Virus record (IMG/VR): IMGVR_UViG_3300036668_000307
Location: 1-42,877 of that record
Origin: a virus
DNA length: 42,877 nucleotides
Direction: 5' to 3' (one strand)
The translations under genes and the position numbers were made by a program. The notes below the pieces were generated by a model, which saw nothing but the letters and a program-made list of their open reading frames with translations, ran no database searches and was not told the DNA's origin. Shown piece by piece: positions 1 through 8,449 of this stretch (position 1 is its first letter; each line of letters starts with the position of its first letter).

Positions 1-447
1 GATGAATTCGATTTTGAAGGTAAAACATTTAAGGTTGAAGAATCTATTAAAGAATCCTTTTACAGACTACCAAAAAAAGTAATAGGTAACGACCTATACG
101 TTTTAGATAATCGTATGCAACAACTAACTTCCGCAGTAAACAATGGTTCTGATCTAGATATTAAGGCACTGGATAATATTATTTCAATGTTACAAGATGT
201 TAGGAAATCTGCAAAGAAATTTGACAAAAAAGAAGATTTACTCGGCACTGTTTATGAATCACTCGTTAATGAAGCCGATATTAAATCTGACGATGAATTT
301 AAAGATTACGCTGTTAATCTTTTAAAGAAGGCATTTGGAGATGAATTTGATGAAGACAAATCACAAGAAGTAATTGATGGTATCTTACAGAAATCAGATG
401 GAGATTATGGTGCAGCTGTTGGAATGCTAACAAGTTCACTAGGTTAA
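1..447 (+). CDS. Hypothetical phage protein, 5'-truncated by window edge
   Basis: The frame is open from base 1 to the stop at 445-447, giving at least 148 residues; the first Met inside the window (115) is probably internal because the upstream codons read as protein (DEFDFEGKTFKVEE...). The product is acidic and mostly helical-looking, with no cysteine, membrane segment or recognised catalytic motif. It ends with a small C-terminal region (DGILQKSDGDYGAAVGMLTS) and is followed by a strong terminator at 465-496, so it is the last gene of its transcript. The neighbouring genes look like packaged or head-associated proteins, so a virion role is possible. I do not recognise the family. Confidence 0.75.
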   Translation, partial: DEFDFEGKTFKVEESIKESFYRLPKKVIGNDLYVLDNRMQQLTSAVNNGSDLDIKALDNIISMLQDVRKSAKKFDKKEDLLGTVYESLVNEADIKSDDEFKDYAVNLLKKAFGDEFDEDKSQEVIDGILQKSDGDYGAAVGMLTSSLG

Positions 448-464
448 AAATAATTTAAATAAAT

Positions 465-496
465 AATACCTGGTAGATTAATACCAGGTATTTTTA
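465..496 (+). terminator. Rho-independent terminator
   Basis: An 11-bp perfect stem (AATACCTGGTA at 465-475 with TACCAGGTATT at 482-492) has a 6-nt loop and is followed by a T run. It separates the partial gene at the window start from the fractured nucleotidyltransferase. A TATATAA element at about 498-504, just after it, may restart transcription. Confidence 0.85.
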
Positions 497-507
497 GTAT
501 ATAAACT

Positions 508-1005
508 ATGAAAACAAAAATTCTTAATTTTAATCAGTTTTTAACAGAAAAGTATGAAGTTAAACTATATGAATCTTTATTATTAGAAGGAGGAGCTGCA
601 GGACATATGAGTCATCCATTTGATAATAATGATTTAACATTTGGTGATTTTAAAAATATGATTATCGGTGGACTTCAAGGAGAATTAAACTTTGAATCAG
701 AACCTACTGAAAAATGTCTATCAGAAAATACGGTAGTTACCTTAAGAAATAAAGGCAATGTATTAATTCAAGAAGTAGTTGAAAACAAATATGAAGAAGA
801 CATACTATCGATTGACGACAATGGCGACTTAATATGGGTACCAATTGTAGATTGGTTTGACAATGGAAAATGCAACGAATGGTTACTAATAGAATTAGAA
901 GATGGTAAAACAATAATGACTACTCCTAATCATAGGATATTTGTTAACGGTACTGACGTTAAGGCAGAAACTCTTAAAATAGGAGATGAACTAATAATAG
1001 ATTAG
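508..1005 (+). CDS. Fractured nucleotidyltransferase, N-terminal piece + IntN
   Basis: Residues 1-69 are the N-extein and 70-165 the N-terminal half of a split intein. The extein opens with MKTKILNFNQFLTE, close to the T4 capsid targeting sequence type (MKTYQEFIAE), then has a conserved-looking stretch (GHMSHPFDNNDLTF). It ends ...ESEPTEK, where the Lys is the likely catalytic lysine of a KxDG nucleotidyltransferase motif I; the TDG is encoded at the start of the downstream C-piece. The intein half begins with Cys and carries a TxxH block (TTPNHRIF). Trans-splicing with 1810-3012 would give about 429 residues. What it ligates or nucleotidylates is unknown. The family resemblance is motif-based, so the biochemical role is tentative, but the fracture itself is clear. 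Confidence 0.85.
   Translation: MKTKILNFNQFLTEKYEVKLYESLLLEGGAAGHMSHPFDNNDLTFGDFKNMIIGGLQGELNFESEPTEKCLSENTVVTLRNKGNVLIQEVVENKYEEDILSIDDNGDLIWVPIVDWFDNGKCNEWLLIELEDGKTIMTTPNHRIFVNGTDVKAETLKIGDELIID
715..1002 (+). other. Split intein N-half (nucleotidyltransferase intein)
   Basis: 96 residues. It starts with Cys1 (CLSENTVV, block A) and has block B TTPNHRIF. It ends with a hydrophobic strand (LKIGDELIID) right at the stop codon, the classical split position after block B where the endonuclease domain of full-length inteins lies. Confidence 0.9.
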
Positions 1006-1007
1006 AC

Positions 1008-1853
1008 ATGAAAAAAGAAAGAGAATGTCCATTTTGTAATAGAGTACTATTAAAGGGTTCCGGTCATGTAAAGATATGTTCTAAAAATGATCTAGATTAT
1101 AAATATAAATATATTATTCATAATTTTCCTAAATTAGACAAAGAAACTATACATAAATTATATAATGAGGACAAATGGTCTCTATCTATGATTAAAGATA
1201 AATATGGATTAGATTTTAAAAATATAGAGTATCTTATATTATATTATGGATACGAGTGTAGAACTATTAAACAATCACATGCACTACGTGAATACAAAGA
1301 TAGAATAGAATCAACTAATTTAAAAAAATTCGGTGCAGTTAATCCCTTATCCAGGGGAACAATTCCTTATCATAATAGAAATAAAACAGTAATAGATAGA
1401 TATGGATGTGATAATGTTTTTCAAGTATTAGGGAAATTTATCGATATATCTAAACCACACATGTGCAAGTCATCCATATCATCATTAAATAGAAAACTAT
1501 ATAATATTTTAAATGATTTAAATGTTGAATTTATTCCTGAATATTCTTTAAAATATATAGACAAAGATGGTAAGAAGAGATGGAAATTATTTGACGCTAA
1601 TGTTGGTAATATATTAATAGAAGCTAATGGAAATTATTGGCATGCTAATCCGAATAAATATAGTGAAAACGATGTTTTTAACTTTCCTAAGAGTACAACA
1701 ACTGCAAAGCAAATATGGAAAGATGATTTGATTAAAAAAGAATTAGCAGAAGCAAATGGATTTACTATGTTGTATATATGGGAATCTGAATTTAACAAAA
1801 ATATAAATAATGTCAAAGAAAAAATCAAAAATAGTATCAATACAAAATGTTAG
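1008..1853 (+). CDS. Vsr-like homing endonuclease in fractured nucleotidyltransferase
   Basis: 281 residues, starting 2 nt after the IntN stop. The N-terminus has a zinc-finger-like pair (CPFCN... and H-x-x-x-C about 13 residues later). The middle contains helix-turn-helix-like segments. The C-terminal nuclease core reads FDANVGNILIEANGNYWHANP, then AKQIWKDDLIKKELAEANGF, then LYIWESEF, matching the Vsr-like fold seen in fractured-gene endonucleases: acidic residue, (I)E-x-NG-x-x-WH, and a final strand with WE. It presumably cuts intein-free alleles to spread the insertion. Its 3' end overlaps the IntC start by 44 nt, so the pieces are translationally interlocked. No start-codon hairpin like those of four other endonucleases is visible. 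Confidence 0.88.
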   Translation: MKKERECPFCNRVLLKGSGHVKICSKNDLDYKYKYIIHNFPKLDKETIHKLYNEDKWSLSMIKDKYGLDFKNIEYLILYYGYECRTIKQSHALREYKDRIESTNLKKFGAVNPLSRGTIPYHNRNKTVIDRYGCDNVFQVLGKFIDISKPHMCKSSISSLNRKLYNILNDLNVEFIPEYSLKYIDKDGKKRWKLFDANVGNILIEANGNYWHANPNKYSENDVFNFPKSTTTAKQIWKDDLIKKELAEANGFTMLYIWESEFNKNINNVKEKIKNSINTKC

Positions 1854-1929
1854 CGACGTTCATAATAGATATGATTTAACGGTTGGTAATTTTTCAAGAT
1901 ATTTTGCTAACGGAATATTAGTACACAAT
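1810..1929 (+). other. Split intein C-half (nucleotidyltransferase intein)
   Basis: 40 residues ending in ILVHN, with Thr as the +1 nucleophile. The reading frame overlaps the endonuclease 3' end in another frame. Confidence 0.9.
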
Positions 1930-3012
1930 ACCGATGGACAAAATGTATTTGCAACAATACAATCAGGAGAAGTTAAATTTGCAAGAAATAAGACAGAACT
2001 TAAAAATCCAATGTCACTTGGAGAATTTCAAAACAAATTTGAAGGACATCCTAGTAAATTAGTTCAAGATACCTTTCAATTTGCAGCATCCGATTTAGCT
2101 ACATTATTAATTAAATTACCAAGCAAATTACAGGATGAAACGTTTCAAAATGGCCTTAATTTCATGAATATGGAGTTAATATATTCACAAAATCCAAATG
2201 TAATTCATTATGATGTGGATGTAATACAGTTTCATGGTGTTAAAAAAACAGACGGAGATGGAAACATAATAGGAGATGATAATAGTGCCGCCAAGGGCGT
2301 TGCAGGTGTTCTTAAATCACTAAATGCCAATGTAGGTAAAGTCTTTACTATTATTCCTCCTCAAATTATTAAATTACAAAAGGATGTTGATTTTGAAGCA
2401 AATAGATCTAAATTTTTAGGTAAATTAAATGTGTTAAAAGACAGATATAATTTAACAGATGCAGATGAGGTTGCTAGATATCATGAAATGTGGTGGAGAG
2501 AACAAATTGAAAATCTGTTTAGTGAATATCCACAGGATGTTAAAGAAGGATTATTATTAAGATGGGCATATGATGATAAAAAAACACTTAATTTAAGATC
2601 TCTTGACAAAGTATTAACAAAGGATCAAAGTATTGCAATTAAGAAATTTGATAAAGAAGACTTTAAGTCTAAATTTAAAGAAAATATTAGACCATTCGAA
2701 GATTTATTTCTTGAATTAGGTAGTGTTATTTTAAAGAATGCTAGTAATTTTGTAGCAGCTTCTCCTGACAAGGAAATGCAAAGACTGCATACTGAAATTA
2801 GAACTTCTGCCGATAAAATTAAATTGAATGGAGACCTTTCTCAAATCGAAAAGGTTGCAAGTGAATTAGAAAGATTACAACGAATTGGAGGAATCGAATC
2901 GATTATTCCAACAGAAGGTGTTGTATTTTCATATAAAGGAAAGATGTATAAGCTTACTGGAACATTCGCTGCAATTAATAGTCTACTGGGAATTATAAAA
3001 TATGGAAGATAA
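1810..3012 (+). CDS. Fractured nucleotidyltransferase, IntC + C-terminal piece
   Basis: Residues 1-40 are IntC (block F YDLTVGNFSRYFANGILVHN), with splicing after HN before Thr. The C-extein begins TDGQNVFATIQSGEVKFARN. Joined to the N-piece this restores EK-TDGQN, motif I (KxDG) of the covalent nucleotidyltransferase/ligase superfamily. Other superfamily landmarks follow: NMELIY (motif III-like, Glu), EGVVF (motif IV) and MYKLTG (motif V Lys). The middle and C-terminal parts are helical. This supports an enzyme that forms a lysyl-NMP intermediate, such as an RNA/DNA ligase or capping-like enzyme; the substrate cannot be read from sequence. The ATG at 1810 is chosen because it gives a complete 40-residue IntC. 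Next gene 3055 carries a related domain. Confidence 0.85.
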   Translation: MSKKKSKIVSIQNVSDVHNRYDLTVGNFSRYFANGILVHNTDGQNVFATIQSGEVKFARNKTELKNPMSLGEFQNKFEGHPSKLVQDTFQFAASDLATLLIKLPSKLQDETFQNGLNFMNMELIYSQNPNVIHYDVDVIQFHGVKKTDGDGNIIGDDNSAAKGVAGVLKSLNANVGKVFTIIPPQIIKLQKDVDFEANRSKFLGKLNVLKDRYNLTDADEVARYHEMWWREQIENLFSEYPQDVKEGLLLRWAYDDKKTLNLRSLDKVLTKDQSIAIKKFDKEDFKSKFKENIRPFEDLFLELGSVILKNASNFVAASPDKEMQRLHTEIRTSADKIKLNGDLSQIEKVASELERLQRIGGIESIIPTEGVVFSYKGKMYKLTGTFAAINSLLGIIKYGR

Positions 3013-3054
3013 AATCAAAACAATAAATTACAGAATTATAAAATAAAGAAGACA

Positions 3055-4932
3055 ATGGCTTTACAAAAACTAAGAGATTATTTTAATGATACCAATAGAG
3101 AAGAATTTATTGACATGTTAAAAAATAGGGTGATTGTCACTGAAAAGATATCTTCTCCTACGTTTCTTGTTAGGCGTAAATTAGATGGATTTGAATATTT
3201 TAAGTCTTCTAATTCTGATAAATTAACATTAGTTGATAGAACAATAATATCCCTGTATGAGGTTGCTATTAATTACATACAGAGTTTACCTACCAATATT
3301 AAAAAAGAAATGCCAACTGATTGGAGATTTGGTTTTGAATATTTACCAGAAGTAGATGCATCTAAAATTAAATATCAAAACACGCCTACTAACAGCTTAA
3401 TATTAAATCATATTCAACAAATAGGTGAAAACGGAAAGGTTAAAAAAACAATTAACGATCCTGAAATATTAAATAAATGGTCTAATAAATTACAAGTACA
3501 ATCATCTAATGTTATTTTTGACGGATATTTATCACAACAACAAAGGAATGAATTGCTTTCAATATTAACAATGAATAATAAAGATTTTTCTGATAAATTT
3601 GATTACTCAAGCGAAACTAATGATAAAACAAGTTTTACATTCACCATTTTTAAGATATTTAATCCAGGTATTAGTGCTTCTGCTCTAAATTCTGATTTAG
3701 AGTCTGAAATTGATGGCCTTATTCTTAATTTCATTGATGGTAGAACTATGAGTTCCTTTAAAATAGAAGACTTTAACAGGACATATGATATTGAAGATAA
3801 CAAGGAATCAAGCCATACATATCAAATTGCAGTTACAGATTTTTTAGAATTTTTAACACAATATGATTTAGATACCATTCAGCTAGAAGAAGAAAATGCC
3901 GATTATAGATACATCACAATAATGTCAGTCATATTTAATGATTATATAGGTAAAAACGCAGCAAAATATATTGGAGTTAATTTTGAAAGCGCGGAATTTG
4001 CATCAGCCAATTCATTTAAATTAAATACTAAATATATTAAAAATGAAAAGACATTAAGATTTGCTTCAAATGAAATTCTAGCAGAATTATTTAAAATAAT
4101 TTTAAGTTCATTTAGAAAGAAAAGAAACAAACCGTCTGATTTAATTGATAGTGATACAATGAACGGAATGAATACTATAATTGATAAAATATCAGAAAAA
4201 GTATTTGCAGAAAAAACAGATGAAAACTCAATTTACGATTATCAAAACTTTACATTAAATAATAGAATTAGATCTTCAGTTGATTTAAATGAAGCCCTTA
4301 ATGTAAAATACAATGAGCAAGGAAAACAACCAGTAAATATGTTTGTAGGTAGATTTCAGCCATTCACATTAGGACACGCAAAGGTATTAGAAAAAATACA
4401 CAAAGAAAACGGATATCCAGTTGTTGTATTTTTAGTTAAAGCAAAGTCAAAGAAAAAGGGTGATGAATTTAGTAGACCATATGATGAGAAAACTCAAATC
4501 GAAATGTTTAAAAACGTTAAAAAACAATATCCTTTTCTAAAGGAAATTTATGTTGTTCCAACTGGAGGCATTGATGTAATGTTTAATGAAATGAGACCAA
4601 AATATGAACCTGTCTTATGGGGAACCGGTAGCGATAGAATGATAAGTTATGGTTATCAAGTCAATAATGATTCATATCGAGATCAATTAAACGCAAGATC
4701 TGATTTTGGACTTTTTGAAATACCAAGAAACGATGATGATATTTCAGCTACTGCAGTAAGAAATGCAATGATCGAAGGCAACGAAACTGTATTTAAGAAT
4801 ATGACTCCAAAATCTATTCATTCTATGTATTTTGAACTTAAATCAAAATTAGAAGATTCAATGGGAATAGTTGCAGAAAATAATATAAAAGAAACAATGA
4901 CATTCGATCAATTTATTAATCATGATAAATAA
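3055..4932 (+). CDS. Ligase-like nucleotidyltransferase fused to NMNAT-like domain
   Basis: 625 residues with two recognisable regions. The N-terminal part resembles the covalent nucleotidyltransferase fold: a motif I candidate at residues 30-34 (EKISS, degenerate for KxDG) or 42-45 (KLDG), FGFEYL (motif III-like), EIDGLIL and SFKI (motif IV/V-like, about residues 220-240). The C-terminal part (about 425-600) is a cytidylyltransferase-fold adenylyltransferase of NadM/NMNAT type: GRFQPFTLGH (HxGH-like, TLGH here) and ISATAVRNAM (ISxTxxR). Thus one chain may combine NAD-synthesis-like and ligase-like chemistry. The last residues TMTFDQFINHDK repeat the head-protein motif found at the N-termini of neighbours. 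It follows the fractured nucleotidyltransferase by 42 nt, suggesting co-expression. Function beyond the domains is inference. Confidence 0.8.
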   Translation: MALQKLRDYFNDTNREEFIDMLKNRVIVTEKISSPTFLVRRKLDGFEYFKSSNSDKLTLVDRTIISLYEVAINYIQSLPTNIKKEMPTDWRFGFEYLPEVDASKIKYQNTPTNSLILNHIQQIGENGKVKKTINDPEILNKWSNKLQVQSSNVIFDGYLSQQQRNELLSILTMNNKDFSDKFDYSSETNDKTSFTFTIFKIFNPGISASALNSDLESEIDGLILNFIDGRTMSSFKIEDFNRTYDIEDNKESSHTYQIAVTDFLEFLTQYDLDTIQLEEENADYRYITIMSVIFNDYIGKNAAKYIGVNFESAEFASANSFKLNTKYIKNEKTLRFASNEILAELFKIILSSFRKKRNKPSDLIDSDTMNGMNTIIDKISEKVFAEKTDENSIYDYQNFTLNNRIRSSVDLNEALNVKYNEQGKQPVNMFVGRFQPFTLGHAKVLEKIHKENGYPVVVFLVKAKSKKKGDEFSRPYDEKTQIEMFKNVKKQYPFLKEIYVVPTGGIDVMFNEMRPKYEPVLWGTGSDRMISYGYQVNNDSYRDQLNARSDFGLFEIPRNDDDISATAVRNAMIEGNETVFKNMTPKSIHSMYFELKSKLEDSMGIVAENNIKETMTFDQFINHDK

Positions 4933-4954
4933 TAAAAACAAAATAAAATAAGTA

Positions 4955-5676
4955 ATGGGATTTATAAAAACAGATTTTAATGATTTTTTAAATGAGGCAG
5001 TTTCTGCTGGAGAAAAAAAGGTTGCGGCCTTCGTCACTAAAACCGCAAAGGAATATGGCTATTCAGAGGCTGATGCTGTATTTTTTATTAAATCAACAAT
5101 AGAAAAACTAGGATTAGGTGTAGATGAATCTTTAGAGATATATGAATCAATGTCAGATTTAGATTTAATTGCAAAGGATTCTAAGAATTTTAAAGATTTT
5201 GTAAAGCAGGCAAAAAAAGAATATCCTCAATTTGCAAAGGGAGATAATACCGATCTAGAAGATTGGCTTCAGTCAATATATGATAGTGCAATTGAAGAAT
5301 CACTAAGTGAGGCTAAAGGATCAAAGAGAATGGGATTAATAAAAACAAATTTTAATCATTTTTTAAATGAGGCAGTTTCTGCTGGAGAAAAAAAGGTTGC
5401 GGCCTTCGTCACTAAAACCGCAAAGGAATATGGCTATTCAGAGGCTGATGCTGTATTTTTTATTAAATCAACAATAGAAAAACTAGGATTAGGTGTAGAT
5501 GAATCTTTAGAGATATATGAATCAATGTCAGATTTAGATTTAATTGCAAAGGATTCTAAGAATTTTAAAGATTTTGTAAAGCAGGCAAAAAAAGAATATC
5601 CTCAATTTGCAAAGGGAGATAATACCGATCTAGAAGATTGGCTTCAGTCAATATATGATAGTGCAATTGAAGAATC
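4955..5676 (+). repeat. 375-bp-spaced in-frame tandem duplication
   Basis: 4955-5301 and 5330-5676 are direct copies offset by 375 bp. By eye I count four substitutions in the first 42 bp, all in the motif region, and none in the following roughly 300 bp. The near-perfect identity indicates either a very recent duplication or ongoing gene conversion. Confidence 0.95.
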
Positions 5677-6433
5677 TGCTATAGTTTCTGAAAAAAAAAT
5701 AACAATAAAAAGACAATATACAGATGCCAATCCAGCAGTCACAGTAGGTCATCATGCTAGAATCAGAAACAAAGTAATAGAAGCGTTAAAGGACGGGCAA
5801 ATTACACAAGAAGAATTCGATACGATATTAAAGGAAATGACATCTGACTCTACTAGATGGATGAAAAGAAATTCACATTATTTTAATGTTTCGGAGGATG
5901 GAATTACACTATCAAAAACAGGAAGCAGTATACTCAAGGGTATACTAACTGAAAAGACAACAAAAAATCCAGAAATATGGGTTCCAGGCGGTTTTGACAG
6001 AGAAATATCTAAATATCCAAATTCAAAAATAACAAGGGATATTGTAAAAAATGCCGCTAAAAACTGGGAAGTTAAAGAAAATGACGCAATCTCTTATGTT
6101 GAATATGCATGGGCAGTTGACTTAAAAGAAAACATGAAAACAAATAAAACAATTGGGAAACACATTAAATTATTCGAACAATTTATTAATGAAAAATTTA
6201 GTAAATCCGATATTAAAAAATTAAAACAATTTGCAGAAGAAGTTGCAGAAGAAATCTACGATGCATATGAGAAAAAATTCGATAGCAAAAAATCAGACTT
6301 AGATGAGGATGATTATACAGCAGACGAAATGTTTGATTATATAATCGATTGGGCAGGCGATTCAATGAAAGTAGATGAGGTTATTTCAGAATTTAACTGG
6401 AAAGATCTTGAACAAGAACTTGGATTAGAATAA
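4955..6433 (+). CDS. Putative internal head protein with internal tandem duplication
   Basis: 492 residues. It starts MGFIKTDFNDFLNEAV, a capsid-targeting-like motif with a potential gp21-type cleavage (L-x-E, after Glu14). The same module recurs from residue 126 (MGLIKTNFNHFLNE) and the following about 100 residues are identical in both copies. A third motif, HIKLFEQFINE, occurs near residue 405 before an acidic helical tail. The region between (about 245-400) includes KGILTEKTTKNPEIWVPGGFDREISKYPNS and may be a small separate domain. No enzyme motif is recognised. The chain may be a fusion of several formerly separate head proteins, possibly processed at the L/I-x-E sites by the prohead protease. 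It lies between other proteins with the motif. Assignment is by motif only. Confidence 0.75.
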   Translation: MGFIKTDFNDFLNEAVSAGEKKVAAFVTKTAKEYGYSEADAVFFIKSTIEKLGLGVDESLEIYESMSDLDLIAKDSKNFKDFVKQAKKEYPQFAKGDNTDLEDWLQSIYDSAIEESLSEAKGSKRMGLIKTNFNHFLNEAVSAGEKKVAAFVTKTAKEYGYSEADAVFFIKSTIEKLGLGVDESLEIYESMSDLDLIAKDSKNFKDFVKQAKKEYPQFAKGDNTDLEDWLQSIYDSAIEESAIVSEKKITIKRQYTDANPAVTVGHHARIRNKVIEALKDGQITQEEFDTILKEMTSDSTRWMKRNSHYFNVSEDGITLSKTGSSILKGILTEKTTKNPEIWVPGGFDREISKYPNSKITRDIVKNAAKNWEVKENDAISYVEYAWAVDLKENMKTNKTIGKHIKLFEQFINEKFSKSDIKKLKQFAEEVAEEIYDAYEKKFDSKKSDLDEDDYTADEMFDYIIDWAGDSMKVDEVISEFNWKDLEQELGLE

Positions 6434-6435
6434 AA

Positions 6436-6630
6436 GTGAAAAAATTAAATGAAAATATAGAACTATCAAATATTGGAGGTATGGGACCTCTTCTACTTCC
6501 TACTGAAACATCCAATGGATCTGGCGATACTTTATCAGGAGAGGGTGATGCTGACGAAGAAAATAAAAAGAAACGTAAAGAGTTTTTAAAGAAGTTTAAA
6601 ACATTTGAACAATTTATAAAAGAAATTTAA
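6436..6630 (+). CDS. Small acidic protein with C-terminal head-type motif
   Basis: 64 residues from a GTG start 2 nt after the previous stop (no better ATG in frame). It contains a Gly/Pro/Ser-rich middle (GGMGPLLLPTETSNGSGDT), a charged run (DADEENKKKRKEF) and ends FKTFEQFIKEI, the same motif seen at the N-terminus of the gp67-like core protein (38186). Tight coupling to the upstream head-protein-like gene suggests a shared virion role. No known family recognised. Confidence 0.65.
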   Translation: MKKLNENIELSNIGGMGPLLLPTETSNGSGDTLSGEGDADEENKKKRKEFLKKFKTFEQFIKEI

Positions 6631-6650
6631 TTAACTATCTAGAAGGTAAA

Positions 6651-6680
6651 GTGAAACTATATGTTAGGGCTCTGTATAAT
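6651..6680 (+). promoter_or_regulatory. GTGAAAC-N17-TATAAT promoter
   Basis: GTGAAAC at 6651-6657 and TATAAT at 6675-6680 have a 17-bp spacer. This is the same architecture as elements at 18361, 25194 and 34999. It would drive 6713 and possibly the DUF2828 gene. Confidence 0.65.
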
Positions 6681-6689
6681 ATACAGAGC
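6669..6689 (+). promoter_or_regulatory. Perfect inverted repeat over the -10 element
   Basis: GCTCTGTAT, AAT, ATACAGAGC: 9-bp perfect arms with the TATAAT box in the centre. It could be an operator, or the terminator of the upstream gene (the U tract after it is weak). Confidence 0.6.
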
Positions 6690-6712
6690 TTTAATATTTA
6701 ACAAGTATAAGT

Positions 6713-6961
6713 ATGCAATATACGTTCCGCCGTAATAATTTTTTACAATGGTCAAAATTACACCTATTGAAAATAGAATCCAGTATTAACAATAGCATCA
6801 CCCTAAAACAACTGAATGAATCTAAGACGTTAATTGATTATTTTATTATAATAACAAGTCTAGAGGATAATGTAGAAGACAATGATCTAGAATCTATTGC
6901 CTCTTTATTTTGGTTTAAAATAAATTTAAAAAAAATAATTATTTTGAAACAAAATAACTAA
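6713..6961 (+). CDS. Hypothetical protein, 82 aa
   Basis: An 82-residue ORF starting MQYTFRRNNFLQW, about 30 nt downstream of a promoter-like element and 35 nt before the DUF2828 gene. The product is rich in Ile, Leu and Asn, with a hydrophobic middle (LIDYFIIITSLE) too short and polar-flanked to be called a membrane segment, then a basic C-terminus. No family is recognised. It fills the space between a promoter and a large gene, which favours a real small gene. Confidence 0.55.
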   Translation: MQYTFRRNNFLQWSKLHLLKIESSINNSITLKQLNESKTLIDYFIIITSLEDNVEDNDLESIASLFWFKINLKKIIILKQNN

Positions 6962-6996
6962 AGAGAGTATAACATAAGAATTTAAAAGTAAACAAA

Positions 6997-8421
6997 ATGA
7001 ATTTCATAGACGCTTTAAGAACTAAAGATACTTTTACAGAAAACAGGATGCCAACTAATTCAACATCACTGAATGCGTGTGTAGACTTATTTTTTAATAT
7101 AGGTGCAATGCGAGGTCAAGATAAATCCAGATTAATTTCTATGTTTTCAAAGGCATATATCGAGGATCCAATGCGAGCTATGAAAATATTATTTTGGGCA
7201 AGAGATATCAGAGGAGGTGCAGGAGAACGTCAAATATTTAAGGACATTCTAGTATACCTCACAGCTGATCATGATCTTTCGCTTAAACCCAACCTAAAAT
7301 TTATTCCAGAGTACGGTAGATGGGATGATTTATTACAATTGTTCGGAACTTATTTAGAGAAAGATGTGTTATTATTGATTAAAGATGCACTTGATTCTAA
7401 TAATTCACTATGCGCAAAATGGATGCCTAGGAAAGGAGTCAATGCAGCTAGGATTAAGTCATTTTTAAATTTAACGCCAAGACAATATCGAAAACTACTA
7501 GTTAATTTAACAAATGTAGTTGAAACACAAATGTGTGCTAACGATTGGGATTCTATATGTTTTGGCAAATTACCTTCAGTTGCAAGCGCAAGATATCAAA
7601 AGGCATTTGGAAAAAATGCATATGAAACTTATTCAGCATATATTGAATCCTTAACAAAAGGAGAATCTAAAATTAATGCGGGAGCGGTATACCCTTATGA
7701 CATAACAAAGACATTGCAACATGGTAATTCAATAGTAGCTAATGAACAATGGAAGGCGTTACCAAATTATATGGAAGGTACTACTGAAAATATACTACCA
7801 ATAGTAGACGTATCAGGTTCTATGAGTGTTCCTGCGGGAGGAAGCAAGAATGTATCATGTATGGATGTTGCAATATCATTAGGACTTTATATTTCAGAAA
7901 GAAATGAAGGTTCCTTTAAGGATGCATTTATTACATTTTCATCTAACCCTACGATTCAGGTGCTAAAAGGATCACTGTATGATAGATATTCTCAAATGAA
8001 TTCATCAAAGTGGGGAATGTCAACTGATATTCAAGCGACATTTAAGATGATTTTAAAACATTCTGTTGAAAATAAATTAGAAAAAGAAGAAATGCCATCT
8101 AAGATATTAATATTATCTGATATGGAATTTGATCAAGCTGTAAATTCATGGAGGCAAAATGAAAAAGGATGGAATCCTAGTGTAAATGAACTGATCAGTA
8201 AGACGTATAATGACGCTGGATATGATATGCCACAAATAGTATATTGGAATATTCAATCAAGGAATGGAGGAATTCCAGTTTCATTTAAAGAAGATGGAAC
8301 TGCACTTATATCTGGATTCTCTCCAGCTATAATGACAAGTATATTAGGCGGAAAAATTGAATCACCGTATCAAATAATGGACAAAACTATAATGAAAGAA
8401 AGATATGAACAAATAAAATAA
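6997..8421 (+). CDS. DUF2828/Ro60-like HEAT + vWA protein
   Basis: 474 residues. The N-terminal about 260 residues are helical, with the hallmark stretch LVDLFF-type NACVDLFFNIGAMRG, then DPMRAMKILFWARDIRGGAGERQIF and YGRWDDLLQLF, which I recognise as DUF2828. The C-terminal part is a von Willebrand A domain with a complete MIDAS-type motif DVSGSMS at about residue 271, STDIQ (Thr) and SDMEFD (Asp). The layout parallels Ro60/TROVE proteins, ring-like RNA-binding proteins that hold Y RNAs and misfolded RNAs, although direct homology is not proven here. A structured non-coding stretch with its own terminator lies immediately downstream, which is why an RNA-binding role is worth considering. Start ATG follows an A-rich leader (AGTAAACAAAATG). 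Confidence 0.85.
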   Translation: MNFIDALRTKDTFTENRMPTNSTSLNACVDLFFNIGAMRGQDKSRLISMFSKAYIEDPMRAMKILFWARDIRGGAGERQIFKDILVYLTADHDLSLKPNLKFIPEYGRWDDLLQLFGTYLEKDVLLLIKDALDSNNSLCAKWMPRKGVNAARIKSFLNLTPRQYRKLLVNLTNVVETQMCANDWDSICFGKLPSVASARYQKAFGKNAYETYSAYIESLTKGESKINAGAVYPYDITKTLQHGNSIVANEQWKALPNYMEGTTENILPIVDVSGSMSVPAGGSKNVSCMDVAISLGLYISERNEGSFKDAFITFSSNPTIQVLKGSLYDRYSQMNSSKWGMSTDIQATFKMILKHSVENKLEKEEMPSKILILSDMEFDQAVNSWRQNEKGWNPSVNELISKTYNDAGYDMPQIVYWNIQSRNGGIPVSFKEDGTALISGFSPAIMTSILGGKIESPYQIMDKTIMKERYEQIK

Positions 8422-8449
8422 ATAAAAAAAAATAAGATTCCATACAGCA

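Noticed and set aside
3055-3250. Calling 3055-4932 simply an NMN adenylyltransferase
   Set aside because: The NMNAT-like domain covers only the last third; the N-terminal 400 residues carry separate ligase-like motifs.
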